Assembly: GCA_045601245.1 (NCBI GenBank)
Contig: JAZRZH010000026.1
Location: 7,168 to 71,167 of the forward strand
DNA length: 64,000 nt
Direction: 5' to 3'
Origin: Cacconaster sp045601245
Lineage (GTDB): Bacteria; Bacteroidota; Bacteroidia; Bacteroidales; UBA932
Every line of letters begins with the position of its first letter. Within the stretch, counting starts at the first letter, position 1. The position numbers and the translations under genes are program-made. The notes beneath the pieces are model-generated. The model was not told the DNA's origin. It searched no databases and worked only from the letters and a program-made list of their open reading frames with translations. Below, piece by piece: positions 26,872-36,282 of this stretch.

Positions 26872-29213
26872 CAGAACTTGAGGTTGTAGGACAGCGACGG
26901 GATAATGGTGAATAGATAGACCTTGCGGCACTGCATCTCACCCGCCTCGCGGTTGTATCCGAATGCCAGCGACCAGGCATTGTGGCGGGCATAGGCATCG
27001 TATAGCGAAAGATTCCACTCGCCGCTCCAGCGCTTGTCGGCAATGCGGGCGCGGGTGCGGTAAGTGACGGAGAGGTCGAGCCTGTGGTAGTCCGGCATCG
27101 AATCCTCGTTCCTGCCGGAGTATATCGAGGCATAGGTATCGCCGAAACGGAATTTACCCACAGGGAAGGTGGTCGGGGAGCCGCTGTAATACACCCAGGC
27201 TGCGGAAGCGTTCCACTGCTTGTTGAAATCATACGTCAGCACGAAATTGACCGCATTCTCGTGGTTAAGCGGTGAACGGTACGGCTTGCCGCCGTTGATC
27301 TCAGGGATGTCATAAGTCGCCTTGGACCAGGTATATGCCAGCCATCCGCTCCATTTAGCGAAGTCATATTTGAGCATCAGCTCCGTGCCGTAGGCATTGG
27401 ATTTGCCGAAGCGCAGAAGTCCCTCGCGGTTCACGTCATCGATGACAAGACCGGGATTGTCCTTGAAGTCCATCGTGTTGCTGTTGTCCTTGTAGAAGAG
27501 TTCAGCGGAGACCTGGAGTGCGTCATCGCAGAAGAGTCTGTTCGCACCGAGCGAGAACTGGTCGGACAGCTGCGGCTCGACATTCGGCGAAGCGGTGAAC
27601 CAGGTATCGACCGGGCTGCCGGATATGCTGACCATAGCCTGCTGGATATACTGATATGTGCGGGCGTACGATGCCTTGAACGAGAGGTCTTCGTTGACGG
27701 ACCAGGATGCCGATATTCGCGGCTCGAGGCCGCAGGACGTGCGGATGGCCTCGCCTTTCCCATAATTGCGGACCTCCGCGAGTTCGTGGGTCTGCGGGTC
27801 GAAGATGCGCTGCTCCGTCTTTCCGGTCGTGGTGAAGGTGGAGAAACGCAGACCGTAACGCAATGTCACAGGGCCGAGCTTCTGTTCGTTCTGAATGAAT
27901 GCGGAAGGCTGCACGGCGTATGTGAGCGGCATTGCCACGCTCTGCACGATCGACCCTTCAAGCGGACGGGTCTGTCCCGGCTGAATGGAATATCCAGCCA
28001 GATTGACACCGAACTCTATTGTATTGGAAGCGTTGGCGTACCAGGTGAAGGAGGATTTGAGTCCGTATTCGCGCAGCAGTTGTTCATATTCGAAGGAAAC
28101 GTCGGTCATCGCGCAGTTTGAAAGATTGCCGTAACGCGAGTTGTAGAGCGTGATATTCGAGAAGAGCTTCGGTGAGAAGACGTGGTTCCACCGGAGAGTC
28201 TCCGTGGTGTTGTTTAAAGTGAACTTGAGCTCATCGAGGTCGAACTCCTCCATACCCATACCGAATACGTCCGTGCCCGTGAATGCACTTAGATAGAGTC
28301 TGTTCTTGTCATTGACTATCCAGTTGACCTTGGCGTTGGCATCGTAGAAATACATCGCGGTGTTGGGCGGAAGTTTGTCGGTGAAGATTGGAAGTATCGC
28401 GTCCAGATAGGTGCGACGCGCCGCCACCATAAATCCTGCCTTTCCTTTGGATATCGGGCCTTCGAGGAACACCTTGGAGGTGATCAGGCCGACAGAGGCG
28501 TTGCCGCCGAAACTGTTTATATTGCCGTCCACGGTACTGACATCAAGCACGGAGGACATTCTGCCGCCATATTTGGCAGGGAAATCGCCTTTGTATAGAT
28601 CGGCATTCTTGACAGCGTCTCCGTTGAACATCGAAAGGAAGCCGAGGAAATGACCGGAATTGTAGAGCGGCGCTCCGTCCATTATGATAAGGTTCTGGTC
28701 GACACCGCCGCCGCGGACACTGAATCCCGTCGAACCTTCACTCGGGCTCTGAACACCGGGCATCATCTGTATGACCCGCACGATATCGGTCTCTCCCATC
28801 AGGGCCGGGAGTTTCTTGATAAGCGCCCCGTCGACAGCCTGACGGCCCATCTGCGGCAATGCTATCTCCTCGCGCTTTGTCTTTGAGAATACGGTCGCGG
28901 CCTCGATAAGATTCTTGTCCTCCGACAACTGGAAATCATAAGTCAGAGACTTGCTCAGATCAAGTTCCGTCTCGATTGCATTGTATCCCATACAGGAGCA
29001 TTTGATGACCTGGCGGCCACGCTTGATCTGCATGGAATAGAATCCGTAGGTATTCGTGCTCACACCAACGGATAGATCGGATGTGTAAATAACGGCTCCT
29101 ATGATGGCCTCACCGCTTGACGCATCCTTCACATATCCTGACAGGGTGACATTCTGTCCGAATGAAGGCAGTGCGGAAAGCAGCAGGAACAATATCAGAT
29201 TTATTCTTTTCAT
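26871..29213 (-). CDS. TonB-dependent receptor with carboxypeptidase-like domain (DUF4249 partner)
   Basis: Outer-membrane receptor of 780 aa with signal peptide (residues 1-19), carboxypeptidase-D-regulatory-like domain (about 22-100), plug (about 115-230; PSEGSTGFSVRGGGVDQNLIIMDG written across the region) and barrel. It is shorter than SusC and is not followed by a SusD gene; its partner is DUF4249. The start MKRINLIL (ATG 29211-29213) begins a good signal peptide; the frame is open ten codons further upstream. Ligand unknown. Confidence 0.85.
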   Translation of the reverse strand: MKRINLILFLLLSALPSFGQNVTLSGYVKDASSGEAIIGAVIYTSDLSVGVSTNTYGFYSMQIKRGRQVIKCSCMGYNAIETELDLSKSLTYDFQLSEDKNLIEAATVFSKTKREEIALPQMGRQAVDGALIKKLPALMGETDIVRVIQMMPGVQSPSEGSTGFSVRGGGVDQNLIIMDGAPLYNSGHFLGFLSMFNGDAVKNADLYKGDFPAKYGGRMSSVLDVSTVDGNINSFGGNASVGLITSKVFLEGPISKGKAGFMVAARRTYLDAILPIFTDKLPPNTAMYFYDANAKVNWIVNDKNRLYLSAFTGTDVFGMGMEEFDLDELKFTLNNTTETLRWNHVFSPKLFSNITLYNSRYGNLSNCAMTDVSFEYEQLLREYGLKSSFTWYANASNTIEFGVNLAGYSIQPGQTRPLEGSIVQSVAMPLTYAVQPSAFIQNEQKLGPVTLRYGLRFSTFTTTGKTEQRIFDPQTHELAEVRNYGKGEAIRTSCGLEPRISASWSVNEDLSFKASYARTYQYIQQAMVSISGSPVDTWFTASPNVEPQLSDQFSLGANRLFCDDALQVSAELFYKDNSNTMDFKDNPGLVIDDVNREGLLRFGKSNAYGTELMLKYDFAKWSGWLAYTWSKATYDIPEINGGKPYRSPLNHENAVNFVLTYDFNKQWNASAAWVYYSGSPTTFPVGKFRFGDTYASIYSGRNEDSMPDYHRLDLSVTYRTRARIADKRWSGEWNLSLYDAYARHNAWSLAFGYNREAGEMQCRKVYLFTIIPSLSYNLKF

Positions 29214-29244
29214 ACGGTTGCCTTGCAGCCAAAACCGTACCAAA

Positions 29245-30414
29245 TCAGCATCTGTCAGTGATAATGATCAATTCTCCGGAAGAGGACGTGGCGGCGCCGA
29301 AGATATGGGCGCGGCCGTCCGCGGATGAAGCGTTGACACCAAGGCGCCTGCGGAGTTCGTCGCTGGTCAGGTGGAGGCCACGGGCAGTCACTTCAGCACG
29401 CAGGGAACGGGAGGACAATTCACGGAACGACGCCTTGCCAAGCGGCAGTATCTCGCGGATTATAAACCATTTGCCGAAATCCGACAGTTCTGGGATGGCC
29501 GAAGATCTGCAGTACAGATGAGCCTGCCGTCCAAGTTTCTGCACCCCGAAGCGGGAGGAAATCAGATTGAATGCGCCGGACTTCATCAGGGCGCTGCCCG
29601 GCTCGAAAAGAAGCATACCGGCCGCCGGCGTCACTGACATATCAGGGACTGCGGCGGACTCCTCCGACGGACGGAACGACATATCCGCATCATCCGAGGC
29701 GACAATAATCATCGGCTCCCCTGCCTTCACTCCGGACTCCATTACAACCAGCAATTCCTTGCATTCTCCTGCGGCCCCAACGACGTGGACCTGCGTCACG
29801 GCCCCAACGGGAGTTTCGCCCGAATCGAGTTCGCGGACAACCTGCGTGATATCGGCCATCGGCGACAGCTTTAGCATCAGAATGCCTGCCTTCTGCAGGA
29901 TGATATCTTTCATCCCAAGGACATTGGGCGTGCATTCCTCAATGCGGAAGACCTTGCTTCCGGATGCTGAGCGGCGGGCCGGATCTATATATACGATATC
30001 AGGCTTGCGTTCGTCGAGCATAGCACCGACATTCTCCGGCGTGACCTCGACGGAACTCACTACAATACTATCCGCGCCAAGCGCCTTGAAATTCGCGCCC
30101 ACTGCTTGAGCGAGAGCTTGATTCATCTCATTGTATGACACGGCGAAGCCGGCCTTTCTGAACGCCCAAGAATCGACGCCGAGGCCGCCTGTGAGATCGG
30201 CGATCACCGGAGAGCCGATGCCGCGCGAAGCCGCGGCCGCAGCCGCCACGGATGCTTTGTAACGCGCGGTGGCGGAAGAACTGCACTGCTCCGTGCTCAA
30301 TCTTGTCGGAAATGTCAGACCGCTTGTGTCTGACCATTCCGGCACCTTGAGCGCCATCCTCCGGCGGATTTCCGCCTCATCCTCCTTAAGAATATCTGCA
30401 AAGGATTTTTTCAT
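29245..30414 (-). CDS. Class I SAM methyltransferase with THUMP-like domain (PG_1098 type)
   Basis: A 389-aa cytosolic protein. The SAM-binding region shows ADLTGGLGVDSWAF (about residues 72-85) and a DPARR motif (YIDPARRSASG, about 143-153), typical of the PG_1098-like family; the C-terminal third is the THUMP-like/ferredoxin-like part seen in that family. Nucleic acid, probably RNA, is the likely substrate by family, but no reaction is proven to my knowledge. It is preceded by the CDF gene after 6 bases and followed by the TonB receptor. Confidence 0.8.
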   Translation of the reverse strand: MKKSFADILKEDEAEIRRRMALKVPEWSDTSGLTFPTRLSTEQCSSSATARYKASVAAAAAASRGIGSPVIADLTGGLGVDSWAFRKAGFAVSYNEMNQALAQAVGANFKALGADSIVVSSVEVTPENVGAMLDERKPDIVYIDPARRSASGSKVFRIEECTPNVLGMKDIILQKAGILMLKLSPMADITQVVRELDSGETPVGAVTQVHVVGAAGECKELLVVMESGVKAGEPMIIVASDDADMSFRPSEESAAVPDMSVTPAAGMLLFEPGSALMKSGAFNLISSRFGVQKLGRQAHLYCRSSAIPELSDFGKWFIIREILPLGKASFRELSSRSLRAEVTARGLHLTSDELRRRLGVNASSADGRAHIFGAATSSSGELIIITDRC

Positions 30415-30420
30415 CCGCTG

Positions 30421-31314
30421 TCACGCTTCCGTATCCGGCTCGATATGGATCGATATCTGGGTGGATTCGCCGAATTTGGCGCGAAGGCGCCGCTCCGCCT
30501 CATCCGCGAGGTCGTGCGCTTCAAGCACGGTCATATCCGGTCTCACCAGAATATGGGTGTCTATGATATAGTCCGGACCGCTCTTTCGGGTCTTCATATC
30601 GTGGGCGTCATCAATCCCTTCGACGGAAAGGATGATATCCGTGATATCCCGCTCCACATCTTCGGGAAGCGATGCCTCCACCAGCTCGCCGAGGGCCGGA
30701 AGAGCCATCTTGATGGCGATGTATATGATGAATATGCTGATGATGCATCCCACTATCGGGTCGAGCACGGCCCAGTTGCCGCCGAATGCCAGGGCTCCGC
30801 CGATACCGAGCGCCGCTCCGATTGAAGAGAGAGCGTCGGTGCGGTGATGCCAGGCATTTGCCGTGACAGCGGGGCTGTTGTATTTGCGGCCCACGGATGC
30901 CGTCCACTGATAAAGCAGCTCCTTGGTCACAATGGAAATCAGGGCCGCATACAGCGCCACTCTGCCCGGGATCTCGAGGTCGCCGCCGTTAACGACGAAC
31001 ATCACCTTTTCAACGCCTTCGGCCATCAGCCTCGCGCCCACCACAAGCAGCAGAAGTGCAACTATTACAGTTGCGAGGGTTTCATATTTGCCGTGTCCGT
31101 AATCGTGTCCCTCGTCCTTCTCCCTGTTGGAGAATTTTATCATCACCAGGACCACGAAATCGCTGACAAGGTCAGAAAGCGAATGAACCGCATCCGCTAT
31201 CATTGCGGCGCTGCGGCCAACGATTCCTGCAGCCATCTTGAGCGCAGAGAGTGCCAGATTGACGATGACGCCACAGATAGTGACGCGAGACATTGCCCTT
31301 TCCCTTTCCTGCAT
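30421..31314 (-). CDS. Cation diffusion facilitator (zinc/iron/manganese exporter)
   Basis: Inner-membrane metal/proton antiporter of 297 aa. Four to six hydrophobic segments occupy residues 10-205, with the metal-site pattern DAVHSLSDLVSD (about 41-52) and the second-helix pair HRTDALSS near residue 165. A cytosolic C-terminal domain of about 85 residues follows. The loop DEGHDYGHGKYE is typical of the family. It probably exports Zn, Fe or Mn. It is 4 bases downstream of the phosphodiesterase gene. Confidence 0.9.
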   Translation of the reverse strand: MQERERAMSRVTICGVIVNLALSALKMAAGIVGRSAAMIADAVHSLSDLVSDFVVLVMIKFSNREKDEGHDYGHGKYETLATVIVALLLLVVGARLMAEGVEKVMFVVNGGDLEIPGRVALYAALISIVTKELLYQWTASVGRKYNSPAVTANAWHHRTDALSSIGAALGIGGALAFGGNWAVLDPIVGCIISIFIIYIAIKMALPALGELVEASLPEDVERDITDIILSVEGIDDAHDMKTRKSGPDYIIDTHILVRPDMTVLEAHDLADEAERRLRAKFGESTQISIHIEPDTEA

Positions 31315-31318
31315 ATCA

Positions 31319-32245
31319 TTAATGACGATGTTTCTTCTTCAGATACTTTATCAGCATTTCCGGGCGGTCAGTCTGAATCATCGAGACACCCTTCTTGAGA
31401 AGCGGACCGTACACGGATTCGCAATCGCCGGATATGAAGGCTGCGTCATCGTCGTGTCCGTTTCCGCCGCAAAGAGACGGCCAGAGGGTATTCACCCACA
31501 CTTTTGAACCACTGGCGATGGCTTTGGAGCAGGATTCGGAGAACAGGTCACTGTCGCTGGCCCAGCAGAGTTCGTATGCGAGGGGCACGACACCTTTCTC
31601 CATATAGGAATCGAAAAGCGCCTTGCCGTCCTTTGACTCAAGGCTTATTACCGGCATATACATAGTGTTGACCGGATGAGCTGCTTCGTGGGCCGCCACA
31701 ACATCCACCGGCTTGCCGCCCTTGATGAGAATCTGGTCGATGACACCGAGTTCGCCGGCAATCTCCAGTACCTGGTCATAATACTGATATCCCTGATCCA
31801 CATTGACGCAGATGCGGTCCTTGCATACCGCCAGAGCCTCGCGAAGAGTCGGGATATGGACCGTATCCATTATGGCGCCATTGCCTTTTTTCAATGAGAA
31901 TTTGCGGAGCTCTTCGTATGTATAGTCCCTGACATAGCCCTTGCCGGTGGTGCACCGGTTGATGGTAGCATCGTGCGAAAGAACCAGGACACTGTCCTTT
32001 GTCATCTTGAGGTCGAGCTCCATCATATCCGCACCCATCTTGATAATGGACTCGATAGCGGGGATGGAGTTTTCAGGAAAATTGCGCCAGTCGCCCCGGT
32101 GGCAGACCACAACTACATATTTCGAATGCGGGTCGTGAATCTGAGCCGCAATCATTTCAGCCCTGTTGGCGTATTTCGGTGCACGGGCCTCAACCGTGCC
32201 TGCGGCCATTATCACCGCAAAGAGGCAAATCAGCAGTCGTTTCAT
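31319..32245 (-). CDS. Glycerophosphodiester phosphodiesterase-family protein
   Basis: Exported hydrolase of 308 aa that should cleave glycerophosphodiesters to glycerol 3-phosphate and alcohol. A signal peptide (residues 1-20) precedes the GDPD barrel. The catalytic histidine block is CHRGDWRNFPENS (about residues 49-61), with MELDLKMTKD and the second histidine in LSHDATINR. The start MKRLLICL (ATG 32243-32245) is chosen because it begins the signal peptide. It is the first gene of a minus-strand group with the CDF transporter and methyltransferase. Confidence 0.88.
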   Translation of the reverse strand: MKRLLICLFAVIMAAGTVEARAPKYANRAEMIAAQIHDPHSKYVVVVCHRGDWRNFPENSIPAIESIIKMGADMMELDLKMTKDSVLVLSHDATINRCTTGKGYVRDYTYEELRKFSLKKGNGAIMDTVHIPTLREALAVCKDRICVNVDQGYQYYDQVLEIAGELGVIDQILIKGGKPVDVVAAHEAAHPVNTMYMPVISLESKDGKALFDSYMEKGVVPLAYELCWASDSDLFSESCSKAIASGSKVWVNTLWPSLCGGNGHDDDAAFISGDCESVYGPLLKKGVSMIQTDRPEMLIKYLKKKHRH

Positions 32246-32325
32246 ATCATTCATTCTGTTTGTCAATGACTGTGATCACATCGGAGAAGATCACTGTCTG
32301 ACAGTCCAATAACAAATATGTACAA

Positions 32326-32333
32326 CAAAGATA
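32326..32333 (-). promoter_or_regulatory. Bacteroidota -7 element for the GDPD operon
   Basis: Minus-strand TATCTTTG, 80 bases before the GDPD start, leaving a leader of about 75 bases. Confidence 0.4.
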
Positions 32334-32377
32334 GTAATCATAATCAGTGAATCAATCCATCGAGCGTCCATTTTTCA

Positions 32378-32385
32378 TAAATTTG
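32378..32385 (+). promoter_or_regulatory. Bacteroidota -7 element for the BASS transporter
   Basis: TAAATTTG, 18 bases before the ATG at 32404. It lies inside the longer possible reading frame from 32347 and therefore argues for the shorter start. Confidence 0.5.
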
Positions 32386-32403
32386 TGGCCGTTTCGAAGG
32401 ATT

Positions 32404-33297
32404 ATGAACAAGTACAGGAGTTTCGTTTTGCCGATAGCCATCTCGCTGGGTCTGCTGCTGCACCAGTGGTGCGCGCTTGCGAAGCCGGTCGTGCCGTACC
32501 TGATATTTGCAATATTGTTGATGAATTATTCGGCAGTGGACGTACGCAAACTGCGTCCGGCACGGATGGACCTATGGCTCTCGATCTTCCAGATTGTCTT
32601 CAGCATCGGTCCGTATCTGCTCATGAAACTCTTCGGCGCTGATGAAATCATCGCCCAAGGCATCCTGGTGACGGTCCTCTGCCCTGTCGCGGCCTCCGTC
32701 GTGGTAATATCCTGCATCCTCGGAGCCAACCGCGAGCGGGTCACCACCTACACCATCATCGGCAACCTGATGGTCTCCATCGTAGCCCCGCTTTACTTCT
32801 CATTTATCGGCAACCAGCAGGAAATGGGCTTTCTGAATGCGTTCTGGATGATTTTCCGCAAGACATTCCTGATCATCGCGCTGCCTTTCATAGTGGCGGT
32901 CCTCGGTCAGAAATTCACACCCCGCCTCAACGCCGCCCTCTGCAGGATCAAGGGTTCATCCTTCTACATCTGGGCGCTGACACTGACCATCACGCTGGGC
33001 CAGACGATACATTTCATCTTCCTTCACGGGCGTGAAAATGTCCGCAGTATCGTCATTCTCGGCATCCTCTCCATCCTCATATGCGCCGTCCAGTTCGCCT
33101 TCGGCAAATGGCTCGGAGGCAAATACGGCGACCGGATGGCCGGCGGACAGTTGCTTGGCCAGAAGAATGTCGCAATGGGAGTCTGGATGGCCAACACATT
33201 CCTCTTCCCGCTCGCCTCTGTCGGCATCGCCCTCTACTCCGTCTGGCAGAATATCTTCAACAGCTGGCAGATGTGGCGCCAGGACCGCCGGAGTTGA
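32404..33297 (+). CDS. Bile acid:sodium symporter (BASS) family transporter
   Basis: Inner-membrane protein of 297 aa with about 9-10 hydrophobic segments. The central part holds LVTVLCPVAASVVVIS and the late part GQKNVAMGVWMANTFLFP, which match the conserved crossover regions of the family. Members transport organic anions with sodium; the substrate is unknown. ATG 32404 is used because the promoter element at 32378-32385 lies within the longer frame. Confidence 0.75.
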   Translation: MNKYRSFVLPIAISLGLLLHQWCALAKPVVPYLIFAILLMNYSAVDVRKLRPARMDLWLSIFQIVFSIGPYLLMKLFGADEIIAQGILVTVLCPVAASVVVISCILGANRERVTTYTIIGNLMVSIVAPLYFSFIGNQQEMGFLNAFWMIFRKTFLIIALPFIVAVLGQKFTPRLNAALCRIKGSSFYIWALTLTITLGQTIHFIFLHGRENVRSIVILGILSILICAVQFAFGKWLGGKYGDRMAGGQLLGQKNVAMGVWMANTFLFPLASVGIALYSVWQNIFNSWQMWRQDRRS

Positions 33298-33326
33298 CAG
33301 TCCGGAGCACATTCATCCATAGGATA

Positions 33327-36281
33327 CTACTTGATACTGATCCCGAACAGCGGACCAATGTAGAAGCTCGTACCGCCTTCTGGCAAAGGCAGTGTATTGG
33401 CGATACGCAGGCCGGCGTTCATCTCGTAATCTATCCTCAGCAGATTGATATCAAATGTAATGTCACTGCCTATCGAGCCGAATACAAAGCGTTCATTGAA
33501 CGGATTCCTGTCAAACGCCAGGTCGAAGAACGGAATCACCTGCATCCTCTTGACATATAATACCCTCGGAAGGCAGAAATCATTGAGCCAGACAGGAAAC
33601 GCATAATCCGCGGTCACTTTGGCATAATCCGACGAAGGCTGATACTTGCTGCATCCGCGCGGCATAGTGGCGATCGAATTGCTGAGAACCCTCGAGCCAT
33701 AAGATGTGTACTGGCGCTGCAGGGACATCGAGAGCCTGACGCCCTGCGTCTGTGTGAAGCCCGGCAGATAACAGTATGCACCGAGATATGACAGAGGCGC
33801 AAAACGGCCTCCGGAAGCCAGAGGCAACTGCTCATATGCAGAGACACTGAATCCCCAACGCGGGAAAATCGCAGACTTCGGGACCGGGAGCATCTTGTAA
33901 TATCTCGCGCCGAAACGCAGGTCACCGCTCAGATAATCCTCAACCTCACCGCCATCGACAGAAGGGAAACGACGGATATCATTTGAAAAACTGAGCTGAG
34001 CGATTGGAATCACCGCACTCTGCCATCCTCCGCCATAAAGATTATACGGATAATCCACGGTCAGTGAAGCCTTGAAATACGGCATATTCGTCGACACCGG
34101 TTTTGATGCCTCCTCATCCTCCGTCATCTGCTCCGAGACCATCCGCTTGCGGTCATTGAAATCCAGCGCAGCCTCGACATCGAAATCGCGGACCTTAGCA
34201 GTCACTTTGCCGTGAAGAGAATGAAAACCTTTGTGATAACCATAGCCGGCCATCGCCACCACCGTCCCGAGTTCGTTCTGAGAATATGCTGTCGCGCCGA
34301 GCGAAGCCAGGTCATAATAATGATCTCCGGACATATCCATAATCCTGTCCACGTTATAATAGAGCGGTGCCCAGGAATGGATATGGAACGCATTGCGCAA
34401 CTTGTCATACTTCTCGGTCGGATATGCTTTGGTATCATAATAATCCCCGCAGTCAGCAGCCATACCGGCAAAAACACCGTCATACTGCGCAGTAAGCTCT
34501 TCAGCGACCTTGTATCTGTGAGGCTTGTCAAATGAAGCATCAGCCCATTTCAGATCCTTGTTCGATGCCTTGGCAAGATGATATCCTTCTGTATTGAATT
34601 CACTGTAATAAAGCATTCCGCCGAGGCCGTCCACATAAGGGGAAGCGGCACCGAAACGCGAGTTCGTAAGTTTCTTGAGCCCCGATGTTTGAGGGTCGAA
34701 CCAATAGATATTCATCACGCCATCCAAATCACCAGCAAAATAAAGACCGTTGCCGCAGGAACGGAGATTGCGGATTTCACTCTTCTGGCACTGCACCGCA
34801 CACTTCCAGCCGCCGTCAATAACACTGGAAATCGGTATGCTGTAGATGCCGACGCCGTCATCGGCGACCACCGTAGCGTAAAGAGTATCGGTGCAGAAAC
34901 AGGTTTCCAGAATCTGACCCTTCTCCGGAGCCGGACAGGAAGCCACCACGGAGCCGTCTTTTGATGAGATGAGCACTAAAGACGTACCTCCGGCAGTGTG
35001 ATATTCGGACACGGCGATGAATTTGCCGTCAGGTGAGACCGCCGGATTGAAATACTTTGTCCCGCGGGTCAATGAGCCGGATTTGTTGCTGCGGAGGTCA
35101 TAATACCTGATCTCCGAGAAATTCTCGAGCGATGCGGCATTGTGATATACGGTCTCTGACCAATAGACGCGTCCGTCGCGAATATCGCTGAGTTTGGAGC
35201 CAATCTGGTTGTGATACTCGAGATGGCTTTCATTGCCGTAAGGACTGATGCTGACGAGTTCGCAGGCATACTCGAGTCCCTGCTTGACCGCAATCAGGGA
35301 ACCGTTGAGCAAAGAAATCGAATCCCTGACCGGCACGGCGCTGGTGTAATCGCAATAAAGCTCCATCTGATGCGAAATACGCTCATAAGGGCTCTGCTCC
35401 CCGCGCTTACGCATATCGTCGCGCCACAAAGTCGCGAAATAGCGCTGAGTGCCATCGATCAACGAGTCCTGGGCCGGGTATTTCCACTCTTCTCTCGGAC
35501 CGAGATATTTCGTGATGTCGTGCATATGTGCCTTATTCTTGAAGAACTTTCCGCCGTAATACGGATCACCCGAGCGCAGCGTCTCCTCTGCGAGCATCAT
35601 ATAGCCGATTGCATAAGGATTGATGCTGTTGTAGTGATAAGAACCCATCGTGGACTGCTCCCAGTTCCAATACTTGCCTTCGAGATAAAGAGCTCTCGGA
35701 TACATGAAGAACGATGCGCTGCGGCCGCGGCCTGTACCGAGGACCTCCGTCTCGGAGATTACGGCATCACCTTCAAGGAATTTGGTGGAACTGAACAGCC
35801 CCATCGCAAGCCCGGCGCTCTGTTCTCCGAGACCGTAATAGAGATACGAGAAAAGTCCGCGGGTATAATGCTGAGTCTGCGCGATATGACGCATCTCGTG
35901 GCTGACCAGCTGATTGACCCACGGGTCAGGAGTAGCGTCATACGGATCCGGAGACGTAATGAGATTCACCACCTTCGGGGCCCAGGAGACACAGCCGTTG
36001 CTGGCGTTGGTAAATGGGTGCAGGACCACCGGAATCGGGTCCGGATCGATTCTCATCGGCATTGTCACGGCCGGACGGAGATTCTCCATCGAAGTGAGGT
36101 ATTCCCTTGCAAGCGAGTCCATTCCTGTCGGGAATATCATCTTGAAATGCTCAGACCGGATCTGTGACCAGTTAACGGAAGACGGGTCATTGCCATAAGT
36201 AAAGAACTGAGCCGAAGCCTTCCACTGCATCAGCGATAATGCCAATGCCAATACCAGAATATATCTTGACACTTTGCCCAT
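33327..36281 (-). CDS. Exported HExxH peptidase-like protein with propeller and barrel regions
   Basis: A 984-aa protein with signal peptide (residues 1-24). After a short domain comes SHEMRHIAQ with HExxH at residues 128-132 and a possible third ligand in KFLEGDAVISE, the layout of gluzincin peptidases. The middle (about 320-640) has TolB/WD40-like propeller repeats (KYFNPAVSPDGKFIAVSEYH, SRFGAASPYVDGLGG). The last 250 residues are amphipathic strands ending in GISIK, resembling an outer-membrane barrel. Similar proteins are known in Bacteroidota but without assigned function. It starts one base after the pgi stop. Confidence 0.65.
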   Translation of the reverse strand: MGKVSRYILVLALALSLMQWKASAQFFTYGNDPSSVNWSQIRSEHFKMIFPTGMDSLAREYLTSMENLRPAVTMPMRIDPDPIPVVLHPFTNASNGCVSWAPKVVNLITSPDPYDATPDPWVNQLVSHEMRHIAQTQHYTRGLFSYLYYGLGEQSAGLAMGLFSSTKFLEGDAVISETEVLGTGRGRSASFFMYPRALYLEGKYWNWEQSTMGSYHYNSINPYAIGYMMLAEETLRSGDPYYGGKFFKNKAHMHDITKYLGPREEWKYPAQDSLIDGTQRYFATLWRDDMRKRGEQSPYERISHQMELYCDYTSAVPVRDSISLLNGSLIAVKQGLEYACELVSISPYGNESHLEYHNQIGSKLSDIRDGRVYWSETVYHNAASLENFSEIRYYDLRSNKSGSLTRGTKYFNPAVSPDGKFIAVSEYHTAGGTSLVLISSKDGSVVASCPAPEKGQILETCFCTDTLYATVVADDGVGIYSIPISSVIDGGWKCAVQCQKSEIRNLRSCGNGLYFAGDLDGVMNIYWFDPQTSGLKKLTNSRFGAASPYVDGLGGMLYYSEFNTEGYHLAKASNKDLKWADASFDKPHRYKVAEELTAQYDGVFAGMAADCGDYYDTKAYPTEKYDKLRNAFHIHSWAPLYYNVDRIMDMSGDHYYDLASLGATAYSQNELGTVVAMAGYGYHKGFHSLHGKVTAKVRDFDVEAALDFNDRKRMVSEQMTEDEEASKPVSTNMPYFKASLTVDYPYNLYGGGWQSAVIPIAQLSFSNDIRRFPSVDGGEVEDYLSGDLRFGARYYKMLPVPKSAIFPRWGFSVSAYEQLPLASGGRFAPLSYLGAYCYLPGFTQTQGVRLSMSLQRQYTSYGSRVLSNSIATMPRGCSKYQPSSDYAKVTADYAFPVWLNDFCLPRVLYVKRMQVIPFFDLAFDRNPFNERFVFGSIGSDITFDINLLRIDYEMNAGLRIANTLPLPEGGTSFYIGPLFGISIK

Positions 36282-36282
36282 A

